64,000 nt of DNA. Source: AC-32 sp963746155 (GTDB taxonomy: Bacteria > Actinomycetota > Thermoleophilia > Gaiellales > Gaiellaceae). Numbering within the stretch: the first letter of the stretch is position 1; each line of letters begins with the position of its first letter. The DNA lies in the NCBI GenBank assembly GCA_963746155.1, contig CAVVAB010000012.1:620001-684000 (forward strand). Direction: 5' to 3'. The notes beneath the pieces are model-generated. The model was not told where the DNA came from, did not search any database, and saw nothing but the letters and a program-made list of their open reading frames with translations. Made by a program: the position numbers and the translations under genes. Positions 55,990-64,000 of this stretch are shown here, piece after piece.

Positions 55990-56586
55990 GTGACCGGAGC
56001 CCGCCGCTTCAGCCAAGCGATTTCGGAGGGCGACGGGATCTCGGTGGTCGTCTTCGTCGACGGCCCCGAGGCGGCGAAGCGGGCCGAGGCCGACGGCGCC
56101 GAGGGCGTCCTCGTCCATAGCGGCCAGGCGACGGAGCTCGCGCGCATCAGCGACGCGATCTCGGTGCCGGTGCTCTTCTACTGGAGCGGCGAGGAGGCAG
56201 ACCGGCTCCAGGGTGCGGACGCATGCGTCCTCGACGTGGCCGCCTGGTCGGCCGGCGGAGACAGCGGAGACACCGTCGAGCGGGCACACGCTGAGCTCGA
56301 CGACCACTTCGAGCTCGCGCTCCGGGTCGCGGACGAGGAGCAGCTGGAGAACGCGCTGGAGACGTTCGACCCCGAGCTCGTCGTCCTGGCCGGCTCGCCC
56401 GAGCAGGCGCTCGAGAGCGTGCTCGATCTCCTCCCGGACATCCCTGCCGGAAAGCTGGCGATCGCCGACATGCCTGCGGCGACGAGGGAGGACATCGCCG
56501 AGCTCGAGCGGGCCGGCGTCGACGCGGTGATCGTTCGAGCCGCCGACGTCGCGGAGCTCGTGGGCGAATCGCCGCCCGAGGTCTGA
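55990..56586 (+). CDS. TIM-barrel protein resembling indole-3-glycerol-phosphate synthase
   Basis: 198 residues. RRFSQAISEGDGISVVVFVD and AAKRAEADGAEGVLVHSGQ resemble the N-terminal region of TrpC-type barrels, but the usual catalytic Lys/Glu pattern is not kept clearly, and the length is shorter than TrpC (~255). Function unknown. The GTG at 55990 is chosen because an upstream GTG (55957) lies in the repeat element. Confidence 0.5.
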   Translation: MTGARRFSQAISEGDGISVVVFVDGPEAAKRAEADGAEGVLVHSGQATELARISDAISVPVLFYWSGEEADRLQGADACVLDVAAWSAGGDSGDTVERAHAELDDHFELALRVADEEQLENALETFDPELVVLAGSPEQALESVLDLLPDIPAGKLAIADMPAATREDIAELERAGVDAVIVRAADVAELVGESPPEV

Positions 56587-56587
56587 G

Positions 56588-57976
56588 ACGCAGAACCGTC
56601 CTGCCGAGAGCACCTGGGGCGGCCCGCTCGTAGCCCTGGCGGCGATCCTCGTCGGCGCGGCCGCGCTGCGCATCGTCGGGATCGCTTACGGCCGCCCGTT
56701 CGCGCTTCTCAGCCCCGACGAGAAGAGCATCGTCCCGCGCGCGTGGCACATCGTCCACGGCGGCGGGCTCGACCCCCACTGGTTCGACTACCCGAGCCTG
56801 CTGATCTACCTGCTCGCGCCGTTCCAGGCCTTCGCGAGCTCGCCGTCGTACCTCGACGCGAGAGTCATCGTCCTCGTGCTCGGCCTCGGCGCGGTCGCCG
56901 CCTCGTGGTGGCTCGGAGACCGCGCGTACGGAGGCGCCGCGGGGGCGGTCGCCGCGGCCGTCGTCGCGGTCGAGACGACGTCGGTCGCGTACTCGCGCAT
57001 GGCCGTGACGGACATTCCGCTGATGCTCGGCGTGGCGGCCGTGCTGGCGCTTGCGGTCAGCGGGAGGATCGAGCTCGCCGGGCTCGTGGTCGGGCTCGCG
57101 ACTAGCGCGAAGTACCCGGGCGCTCTGCTGATCGTGCCGCTGGTCGTCGCCGGCTTCCGGCAGCCGCGACGCCTCGTCGTCGGCCTGCTGCTCTCGGTGC
57201 TCGCCTTCTCCGCGACGAGCCCGTTCTTCCTCGTCCACCTGCCGAGCGCGGTCTCGCGCGCGTACGAGGTGCAGCGCCTCGCGAACAAGGGCTGGCTCGG
57301 CTTCGAGAACGACTACGTGGCGCCGATCGCGTTCGTCGTGCGCCTCTGGCACGGGCTCGGGCCCGCGCTGATCATCTGCGCCGTCGGTGTCGTCGTCGCC
57401 CTGGTCCGGAGGGAGCGCGCCGATCTGATCCTCCTCTCGTTCGTGGTCGTCTACGCGATCGACCTCTGCACGCTCGGCTCGCACTTCGACCGCTACATCC
57501 TTCCGCTGCTGCCGCCCCTCGGCGCCCTCGCCGGCCGGATGCGCGCGCTCGTGCCGGTCACGCTGCTGCTGCTCGTCGTCCCGCTCACGTGGTCGATCCG
57601 CGACGCGCGCACGCTGACGAAGACCGACACGCGCGTCGTCGCGCACAGCTGGGTCGAGCACCACCTCCGGCACGGGACGAAGATCGCGGTCGACCCCTCC
57701 CTGACGCCGTTCGAGGGCTTTCGTGTCGCCAAGCTCCGTCTGCCGCTCCCGAGCGAGTCCCGCCCGGACCCGAATCGCGACCTGACGGTGCTCCGAGACA
57801 GCGGCGTCCGTTACGTGGTCGCGACCGGCGCGATCGCCGACCGCGTCCTCGCAGCCAGGAGCCACTACCCGAAGGAAGCGGCGTTCTACGACGACCTGTC
57901 GACCCTGACGAAGCGGGTCTTCTACGTCCAGAAGGACGGCCTCAACGGCCCCTGGGTGGCCGTCTACCAGCTCTAG
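56588..57976 (+). CDS. GT-C family membrane glycosyltransferase (ArnT/PMT-like)
   Basis: About 462 residues, roughly ten helices. The first lumenal loop has the acidic motif LLSPDEKSIVPRAW and HWFDYPSLLIYLLAP, typical of lipid-phosphate-sugar dependent GT39/GT83 enzymes; a soluble C-terminal part follows (VEHHLRHGTKIAVD, VRYVVATG). Donor and acceptor unknown. No ATG, GTG or TTG is in frame before the first helix; the frame begins just after the previous stop (ACG at 56588), so the true start may be hidden by a sequence error. Confidence 0.7.
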   Translation, partial: TQNRPAESTWGGPLVALAAILVGAAALRIVGIAYGRPFALLSPDEKSIVPRAWHIVHGGGLDPHWFDYPSLLIYLLAPFQAFASSPSYLDARVIVLVLGLGAVAASWWLGDRAYGGAAGAVAAAVVAVETTSVAYSRMAVTDIPLMLGVAAVLALAVSGRIELAGLVVGLATSAKYPGALLIVPLVVAGFRQPRRLVVGLLLSVLAFSATSPFFLVHLPSAVSRAYEVQRLANKGWLGFENDYVAPIAFVVRLWHGLGPALIICAVGVVVALVRRERADLILLSFVVVYAIDLCTLGSHFDRYILPLLPPLGALAGRMRALVPVTLLLLVVPLTWSIRDARTLTKTDTRVVAHSWVEHHLRHGTKIAVDPSLTPFEGFRVAKLRLPLPSESRPDPNRDLTVLRDSGVRYVVATGAIADRVLAARSHYPKEAAFYDDLSTLTKRVFYVQKDGLNGPWVAVYQL

Positions 57977-58065
57977 CGATCGAGCTGCTGCCTCCCGGAC
58001 GGAGCATCTTCACCTGGTTTAGGGTTCTACATCAGGGGAGCAAGACTCATCGAAGGAGGGGATCC

Positions 58066-59040
58066 ATGAAGCGTCTTTCGAGGCCGCGACACTCGCTGTG
58101 GCTGGTACTCGTGCTCGTGATCGTGGGACTGGCGACAGTCGCCGCGGTAGCCGTCGCGGGGCTCAGGCCTCCTGACCTCACGTTCACGCCGAAGTCCGAG
58201 CGGGACATGACGAACATCGATGTTGCTCGCGCGTATGCCAAGAACTACTACGGCGCGCCGACGGCCGTTGCCGGCACCGGCGCGACCGCGACGTGGGCGA
58301 CGCCCTTGAACCTCGACAGCAACTACGCGCGTGAGGCGCGCCATGTCGCCAAGGATGGGAATGAGTGGCTGGAGCACAAGGCGAAGTGGAAGAAGTGGTC
58401 GCACCAGAAGGCGATCGTGGTCGACGTCGACGACACGTCGCTTACCACCTGGAACTACGAGCTCTACAGCAACTGGGACTTCAACCCGGCCACGAACGCC
58501 AATTTCGTCGGCCTGACGGGCACCACGTTCACCGGCAACATGTTCCCGGCCACGCCGGGCATGGTCGACACGGTCAACCACGCCAAGGCCCTGGGTTATG
58601 CCGTCTTCTGGGTTACCGGGCGGGGCGATTCGCAGCACGCGGCGACGATCGCCAACCTGGTGGATGACGCCGCGGCCGGATTGCCGGACATCGACACCGT
58701 GACCCTTTCCGGGAAGACGATCCCGGAGGTCGACGCCGGCTACGTGACGCCCACGCCGATCGACATCGGTCACGGCGGCTTCACCGACGGCCTGTTCACC
58801 AAGCCGCCGGTCGGCTCGTATCCCGCATACCTCGACACGCCCGAGTTCTGCGGGCCGTCCATCCACGCCACTCCCGCGGTGTCGTGTCCGACGATCCAGT
58901 ACAAGTCGGGCACGCGCGCCTACATCGAGTCGCAGGGCTACGACATCGTCGCCAACTTCGGCGACCAGTTCAGCGATCTCGAGGGTGGCTTCGCGGACAA
59001 GACGTTCAAGATGCCGAACCCGAACTACTACCTCCCGTAG
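58066..59040 (+). CDS. Secreted HAD-type (class B) acid phosphatase
   Basis: 324 residues with an N-terminal membrane/signal segment (LWLVLVLVIVGLATVAAVAV). HAD motif I is KAIVVDVDDTSLTTWNYE, motif II VFWVTGRG, later ANFGDQFSDLEGG, as in plant vegetative-storage-type acid phosphatases. Exported phosphomonoesterase is likely. ATG with AAGGAGGGG six to seven bases upstream, so it uses a classical ribosome site rather than a leaderless start. Confidence 0.82.
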   Translation: MKRLSRPRHSLWLVLVLVIVGLATVAAVAVAGLRPPDLTFTPKSERDMTNIDVARAYAKNYYGAPTAVAGTGATATWATPLNLDSNYAREARHVAKDGNEWLEHKAKWKKWSHQKAIVVDVDDTSLTTWNYELYSNWDFNPATNANFVGLTGTTFTGNMFPATPGMVDTVNHAKALGYAVFWVTGRGDSQHAATIANLVDDAAAGLPDIDTVTLSGKTIPEVDAGYVTPTPIDIGHGGFTDGLFTKPPVGSYPAYLDTPEFCGPSIHATPAVSCPTIQYKSGTRAYIESQGYDIVANFGDQFSDLEGGFADKTFKMPNPNYYLP

Positions 59041-59073
59041 CCGCGGCTGGCGCGGAAGAGCTCGAGACACAAG

Positions 59074-59112
59074 GCCGCTCCCCTTCGTGACACGCGTCCG
59101 AGGGGGAGCGGC
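59074..59112. terminator. Bidirectional hairpin between convergent genes
   Basis: Perfect 10-bp arms GCCGCTCCCC (59074-59083) and GGGGAGCGGC (59103-59112) with a 19-nt loop, between the acid phosphatase and pfk stops. No T-run. Confidence 0.5.
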
Positions 59113-59149
59113 GAGTGTTCCAGCGCCGGCGCCGGACTTGAATGCGGAA

Positions 59150-60175
59150 CTAGCCGAAGAAGGCGCGCGCTACGTCGTACCACTCTTCGGGCACCGTCTT
59201 CAGCTCGGCGGTCGCCTCCTCGAGTGACACGTCCACGATCGCGTCGCCGTGCAGCGCGGCCATCCGCCCGAACTTGCCCTCGTGGACGAGGTCGGCCGCC
59301 TTGAGCCCGTAGCGCGACGCGAGGACGCGGTCGCGCGGCGTGGGGGAGCCGCCGCGCTGCACGTGGCCGAGCACGGTCACGCGCGTCTCGTACCCCGTGC
59401 GCTCCTCGATCTCGCTCGCAAGCCGGGCGCCGACGCCGCGTTCGGAGAGCCGCACATGACCGAACTCGTCGACGTCGCCGCCGTCCGCTCCGCCCTCCAG
59501 CTCGTAGCCCTCGCTGACGACGACGATCGAGAAGTCCTTGCCGCGCTCGTGCCGCCGGCGGATGTCATCGCACGCCTCCTCGACCGAGATCGGATGCTCG
59601 GGGATCAGGATCACGTCGGCCCCTCCGGCGATGCCGCTCATGACCGCGATCCAGCCCGTGTGCCGGCCCATCACCTCGACGACCATCACGCGGTTGTGCG
59701 ACTCGGCGGTCGTGTGGAGCCGGTCGATCGCCTCGGTGCAGATGAAGACGGCGGTGTCGAAACCGAACGTGTAATCGGTCGCCGAGAGGTCGTTGTCGAT
59801 CGTCTTCGGAACGCCGACGACGGGGAAGCCGTGCTCCGCGTGGAGCCGCGCGGCGACGCCCAGCGTGTCCTCGCCGCCGATCGCGACGAGCGCGTCGAGC
59901 CCCTCCGAGGCGAAGTTCTCGAGCACCGCGTCGACCCCGCCGTCGACCTTGTAGGGGTTCGTGCGCGAGGTCCCGATGATCGTCCCGCCGCGCGGGAGCA
60001 GCCCGGAGATCTCGCGCGGCCCGAGCGGCTCGAAGACGCCGTCGACGAGCCCGCGCCAGCCGGAGTGGACGCCGACCACCTCGTGCTCCCGCAGCATCGA
60101 CCGCCGCGCAACGGCCCGGATGACCGCGTTCAGCCCTGGGCAATCGCCACCGCCGGTAAGGACGCCGACCTTCAC
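59150..60175 (-). CDS. pfk: 6-phosphofructokinase, PPi-type active site
   Basis: 341 residues. LTGGGDCPGLNAVIRA, GGTIIGTSRTNPY, active-site DNDLS within PKTIDNDLSATDY, MGRHTGWIAVMSG. In the phosphate-donor loop the sequence is GGEDT: the residue that is Gly in ATP enzymes is Asp, and PKTIDND has Lys where ATP enzymes have Gly. Both are marks of pyrophosphate-dependent PFK (as in Amycolatopsis), so PPi use is likely. GTG start, 6 nt after TAGGAT on the minus strand. Confidence 0.88.
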   Translation of the reverse strand: MKVGVLTGGGDCPGLNAVIRAVARRSMLREHEVVGVHSGWRGLVDGVFEPLGPREISGLLPRGGTIIGTSRTNPYKVDGGVDAVLENFASEGLDALVAIGGEDTLGVAARLHAEHGFPVVGVPKTIDNDLSATDYTFGFDTAVFICTEAIDRLHTTAESHNRVMVVEVMGRHTGWIAVMSGIAGGADVILIPEHPISVEEACDDIRRRHERGKDFSIVVVSEGYELEGGADGGDVDEFGHVRLSERGVGARLASEIEERTGYETRVTVLGHVQRGGSPTPRDRVLASRYGLKAADLVHEGKFGRMAALHGDAIVDVSLEEATAELKTVPEEWYDVARAFFG

Positions 60176-60181
60176 GGGCCA

Positions 60182-60187
60182 ATCCTA
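60182..60187 (-). promoter_or_regulatory. -10 hexamer for pfk
   Basis: TAGGAT on the minus strand, 6 nt from the GTG at 60175 and 16 nt past the tRNA 3' end. Confidence 0.4.
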
Positions 60188-60203
60188 CGAGGCCACGTGC
60201 GGA

Positions 60204-60289
60204 TGCCGAAGGTGGGAGTCGAACCCACACGGGGTTTGCACCCCACTGGATTTTGAGTCCAGCGCGTCTGCCAGTTCCGCCACTTCGGC
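60204..60289 (-). tRNA. tRNA-Leu (anticodon CAA)
   Basis: 86-nt type II tRNA. Acceptor arms GCCGAAG (5') and CTTCGGC (3') pair fully, discriminator A; anticodon stem CTGGA/TCCAG with loop CTCAAAA gives anticodon CAA (reads UUG); long variable arm (GGGG-TGCAAA-CCCC) typical of Leu; T-arm GGTTCGACTCC. CCA is not encoded. Confidence 0.95.
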
Positions 60290-60332
60290 TCGCAACAAGA
60301 GTAGCTCCGGCCCAAGGCGTCACCCTGCTTCC

Positions 60333-60360
60333 TTGAAAGGCGGGAGCGATGCGCCATACT
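60333..60360 (+). promoter_or_regulatory. Sigma70-like promoter of the second liv system
   Basis: TTGAAA (60333-60338), 16-nt spacer, CATACT (60355-60360); the leader then runs ~65 nt to GGAGGAAG before the GTG. The only full -35/-10 pair I noticed in the window. Confidence 0.5.
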
Positions 60361-60433
60361 TGCGCCCGGAAGCCGGACCCCGGCCGATCGGTCGGTGTTC
60401 GGAGAGGCGAGGATCAGCGATGGAGGAGGAAGC

Positions 60434-61836
60434 GTGAAGAGACGATTTATGGCAGGGCTGCTCCTCGTTGCCGTCAGCGCGCTGGCGCTCATGGCGGCCG
60501 GGTGTGGTGGCAGCAGTAAGAGCAGCTCGAGCACCGGCGGAACGAGCGCCGGAGTGAAGGCGCTGCCGGCGGCGAACTGCAACCCGATCGAGTACAAGGG
60601 TGACGGCGACGCCGATTACCTGATCGCGTCCGACCTGCCGTTGATCGGCAGCTCGAGGCTGCAGACCGTGCAGATGACGCCAGGCGATCGCCTACACGTT
60701 GCAGCAGCAGGACTGGAAGGCCGGGGAGCTACAAGATCGCGTACCAGTCGTGCAACGACGCATCGGCTCAGCTCGCAAAGTGGGATCCGACGAAGTGCAG
60801 CGCCAACGCGCACGCGTACGTCGGGAACAAGAGCTTGCTCGGCGTGATCGGGACGTTCAACTCCGGGTGCGCCGCGATCATCATCCCGGTGCTGAACCAG
60901 GCTCCGGGCGGCGGGATGCTGCTCTTCTCGCCGGCGAACACCTACGGCTGCCTGACCGAGCAGTGCTCGGGCGGTGAGCCGCAGAAGTACTACCCGTCGG
61001 GGAAGCGCACGTACGCGCGCGTCGCCCCTAGCGACCCGAACCAGGCCGGTCTCCAGGCCTCGTTGATGCAGAAGGCCGGCGTGAAGACGCTCTACATCCT
61101 GAACGACAAGGAGGCCTACGGGCTCGGGATCGCCAAGAACGTGCGGGGCGCAGCGGCCGCGGCCGGGATCAAGGTCGTCGGCTTCTCCGCCTACGACCCG
61201 AAGGCGCCGAACTTCCAGGCGACCTTCACGAGGATCCAGAACACGAAACCGGACGCGATCTTCATCGGCGGCCTTGTCGACGAGAACAGCGGTCAGCTGA
61301 TCAACGACAAGGTTCAGATACTCGGACCGAACACGAGCAAGCCGAAGAGCGCGGGCGGCGGCGTGATGCTGTTCCTGCCGGACGGCTTCACGACGACGGC
61401 GATCTTCGACAAGTCGCAGGGTGGAACGACGAACGCCAACGGCGCCTACTTCACGGTCGCCGGTGTCGGCATCGATCAGTACGTCGGCAAGGCCAAGACG
61501 TTCATCAACGGCTTCAAGAAGCAGTACAACATCAAGGACGTCCAGCCGTACGCGATCCTCGCCGCGCAGGCCGCTCAGGTCCTGCTGGGTGCGATCGAGA
61601 AGTCGGACGGCAGTCGCGCCCAGGTGATCACGAACGTCTTCGGCACGCACGTGACCGACGGCCTGATCGGCAGCTTCTCGTTCAACAAGAACGGCGACCT
61701 GTCCGGGGCAACGGGCCCGTCGCTCGAGTTCACCGTGTACGACGGCAAGAACAACACGCTGAACACGATCAAGACGACGACGCCTCCAACCAACCTCGTC
61801 CAGGCGGCGAGGAGAGCAGGCGCCACCGCCAGCTAG
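60434..61836 (+). CDS. ABC substrate-binding lipoprotein, LivK type (frameshifted twice)
   Basis: About 466 residues. Signal peptide with lipobox LALMAAGCGGS, Ser/Gly linker, then a type I binding fold: ADYLIASDLPLIGSS, AYVGNKSLLGVIGTFNSG, VKTLYILNDKEAYGLGIAK, PDAIFIGGLVDENSG, and a C-terminal half with AILAAQAAQVLLGAIEKS. Extra bases at about 60680 and 60722 shift the frame. GTG start with GGAGGAAG upstream. Followed by its permeases; ligand unknown (branched-chain amino acid or amide type). Confidence 0.83.
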
Positions 61837-61852
61837 TCACATATCGATCATC

Positions 61853-61879
61853 GAGGGAGGGGCTTCGCGCCCCTCCCTC
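61853..61879 (+). terminator. Strong hairpin between binding protein and permease genes
   Basis: 11-bp arms GAGGGAGGGGC (61853-61863) and GCCCCTCCCTC (61869-61879), 5-nt loop TTCGC, no T-run. Typical of a processing/stabilising hairpin that lets the binding protein be made in excess over the permeases. Confidence 0.6.
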
Positions 61880-61950
61880 AGCTTCCTGGGGATCCTGAGA
61901 TCGCGGCCGAAGCCCACATAGAGCGGCGAAAGAGTTTCGACCGGGACGCG

Positions 61951-62950
61951 GTGTTCCCGGTCCTGGGCCTCGTTTTCGTCCTCCTGATCCTCGTCTGGCT
62001 GGCGGTCAACCTCTGGAAGACCCCGGTCGACTTCTTCAACGTCTTCCTGATCGGGCTCACGATCGGCTGTGTCTACGCGCTGATCGCGCTCGGGTACACG
62101 CTCGTGTACGGGATCCTCCAGCTGATCAACTTCGCCCACGGCGACGTGTTCGCGCTGAGCGGGCTTTTCGCGACGACGATCATCACGTCGCCTCCTCGGG
62201 CTGACGTCCGCGACCTCGGCGATCGGGGTCGTCGGCGGCCTCGCGCTCACGTTCCTGATCGCGATGGTGTTCGGAGCGGGCATCAACGCGGGGATCGAGT
62301 TCGTCGCGTACCGCCGGCTTCGAAACGCGCCGCGGCTCTCGGTCCTGATCACCGCGGTCGGCATGTCGTTCATCCTCCAGAACGTCGGCCAGGCCTTCTA
62401 CGGCGCGAACTACATCAGCGTCGACAAGCTGATCCCGCACACCGCCGTGTTCAGCTTCAAAGGCGTCCACTACGAGTGGGACGCGCTGTTCGTGATCCTG
62501 ATGACGGTCCCGGTGCTGATCATCCTCTCCTGGCTGGTGAAGTCGACACGCCAGGGCAAGGCGATGCGGGCCACCTCGCAGGACCCCCAGGCCGCCGCGA
62601 TCATGGGCATCAACGTCAACCGGACGATCACGTTCACGTTCGCGCTGGCCGGTGCGCTCGCGGGCATCGGCGCCACGCTCTTCCTCGTCGAGTTCAACAT
62701 CCGCTACGACACGGGGTTCACGCTCGGCCTGATCGCCTTCACTGCCGCGGTCGTGGGCGGAATCGGCAACCTGCCCGGAGCCGTTCTCGGCGGGGTCCTG
62801 ATCGGGCTGATCCAGGCGTTCAACGAGGGCCTCTCGTGGAACGCTCCCGGCGGTGACTGGACGCGCTCGATCGTCTTCGCGATCCTGATCTTGATCCTCG
62901 TCTTCCGGCCCGAGGGCCTGCTCGGCGAACGCACGCCCGAGGGCGTGTGA
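61951..62950 (+). CDS. ABC permease, LivH type (frameshifted)
   Basis: About 332 residues, eight or nine helices: LGYTLVYGILQLINFAHGDV, FVAYRRLRNAPRLSVLIT, GKAMRATSQDPQAAAIMGIN (coupling loop), VVGGIGNLPGAVLGG. An extra C at about 62192 shifts the frame (restored TSLLGLTSATSAIG). The GTG at 61951 is the first good start; the open frame extends upstream toward the hairpin, so a longer N-terminus is possible. Confidence 0.82.
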
Positions 62951-64000
62951 TGGCGGAGCAAGGCCCTAGCCCGAGATCCTCGCCACGCGGCATCGCAGGC
63001 CAGGTCGGCGGGGCAAGAGACGAGATCTCGCGCGGCTGGCGCCGGATCCCCGAGCGAGCGAGGCGGTGGATCCCCGTGCTCGTCGTGCTCGCGATCGTGA
63101 TCCCGTACCCGTGGTACTGGGCGAGCCTGCCGCAGAACCACGTGTGGGAGTTCTGGCTCCAGTTCTCGAGCCCGCACGACGCGGTCACGATCCTGACGTT
63201 CGTGATCATGGCGGTCGGCCTCAACATCGTGGTCGGTTACGCGGGGCTGCTCGACCTCGGCTACGTCGCGTTCTACGCGCTCGGCGCGTACACCGCGGCC
63301 TGGCTCGCATCGGGGCAGTTCCAGCAGGTGAACTGGCACTTCGGCGCGATCGGGATCGGGCCGGACACGCGCGGAATCCACATCTCGATCTGGCTCGCCT
63401 TCCTCGCCGCCGCGATCGTGACCGCGGTCGGCGGGATCTTCATCGGGCTGCCGACGCTTGCGCCTGCGCGGCGACTACCTCGCGATCGTCACGCTCGGCT
63501 TCGGCGAGATCATCCCGCAGTTCGTCCGCAACGCGGACAACCTCCACGGCTTCGACCTCACCCACGGGACGTTCGGCATCAGCCCGATCGACTCGCCCGG
63601 GTTCGGGAACACCCTGCACGACAAGGTGGGCTTACCAGCCAGCTACCAGCAGTCGTTCAATGCCGACAAGCTGTTCTTCTGGACCGCGATTGCCCTCCTG
63701 CTGCTGACCGTCTTCTGCTCGGTCCGGCTGCGAGACTCGCGCCTCGGCCGCGCCTGGATCGCGATCCGGGAGGACGAGACGGCAGCGGCGGCGATGGGCA
63801 TCCCGCTGATGCGCACCAAGACCTGGGCGTACGCGATCGGCGCGTTCTTCGGCGGGCTGGCCGGCGCCTACCTTGCGAGCTTCAACTCCGGAGCCTTCCC
63901 GAGCCAGTTCGACTTCAACATCTCGGTCTTCCTCCTCTGCATGGTCGTCCTCGGAGGAATGGGGAGCATCTGGGGCGTGATCGTCGCGGGCACGCTGCTC
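62950..64000 (+). CDS. ABC permease, LivM type (partial, frameshifted)
   Basis: At least 350 residues, cut by the window end. Long basic N-terminus (RGWRRIPERARRW) then VGLNIVVGYAGLLDLGYVAF, LRLRGDYLAIVTLGFGEII, GRAWIAIREDETAAAAMGI (coupling loop) and LGGMGSIWGVIVAG. An extra T at about 63464 shifts the frame. ATG overlaps the stop of the LivH-like gene. ATPase genes presumably follow. Confidence 0.83.
   Translation, partial: MAEQGPSPRSSPRGIAGQVGGARDEISRGWRRIPERARRWIPVLVVLAIVIPYPWYWASLPQNHVWEFWLQFSSPHDAVTILTFVIMAVGLNIVVGYAGLLDLGYVAFYALGAYTAAWLASGQFQQVNWHFGAIGIGPDTRGIHISIWLAFLAAAIVTAVGGIFIGLPTLAPARRLPRDRHARLRRDHPAVRPQRGQPPRLRPHPRDVRHQPDRLARVREHPARQGGLTSQLPAVVQCRQAVLLDRDCPPAADRLLLGPAARLAPRPRLDRDPGGRDGSGGDGHPADAHQDLGVRDRRVLRRAGRRLPCELQLRSLPEPVRLQHLGLPPLHGRPRRNGEHLGRDRRGHAA

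Overview
The window is a high-GC chromosome segment of an actinomycete-type bacterium. The housekeeping order comEA-comEC-holA-rpsT-murJ-lepA-hemW-hrcA-dnaJ-prmA-mtaB-HIT-yqeY-phoH-ybeY-dgkA/PAP2-cdd-era is actinobacterial. A fused FbiC (coenzyme F420), a PPi-type phosphofructokinase and two branched-chain amino acid type ABC systems fit a soil member of the Thermoleophilia (Gaiellales/Solirubrobacterales). That placement is inference from gene content; no rRNA is present.

Layout. 0.6-1.9 kb: NrtR-like regulator divergent from a nicotinamidase-family gene with a shared operator. 1.9-7.3 kb: MFS transporter, ThiS/MoaD-like protein plus beta-propeller, F420/PPOX protein, HMG-CoA lyase, group II decarboxylase. 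7.3-14.3 kb: a cassette-like stretch of unrelated, mostly decayed small genes, each flanked by a copy of the same 28-bp motif in one orientation. 14.3-16.1 kb: two coupled acetyltransferases and a tail-anchored cyclase. 16.1-22.6 kb: DUF255 protein and the operon livGFHMK. 22.7-29.6 kb: fbiC, lipoprotein phospholipase C, cyclase-ATPase-TPR signalling protein. 29.6-34.1 kb: lysA-VOC-cupin, divergent from leuS, which has a leucine leader peptide and attenuator. 34.1-34.4 kb: three 100-bp tandem repeats. 34.5-53.6 kb: competence, replication, translation, chaperone and tRNA-modification genes. 53.6-60.2 kb: aldehyde dehydrogenases, a TIM-barrel protein, a GT-C membrane protein, a secreted acid phosphatase and pfk. 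60.2-64.0 kb: tRNA-Leu(CAA) and a second liv system cut by the window end.

Three themes cut across the genes. First, 22 starts sit 6-10 nt after a TANNNT hexamer, the signature of leaderless mRNAs; at two divergent pairs one TANNNTA heptamer can serve both directions. Second, three repeat families are present: the cassette-associated motif, a 100-bp two-hairpin unit, and a ~60-bp intergenic element. Third, about 20 genes outside the cassette region are split by frameshifts, and every junction I checked is explained by one extra base. That looks like residual insertion-type sequencing error. The genes in the cassette region also carry deletions and an in-frame stop, and look truly decayed.
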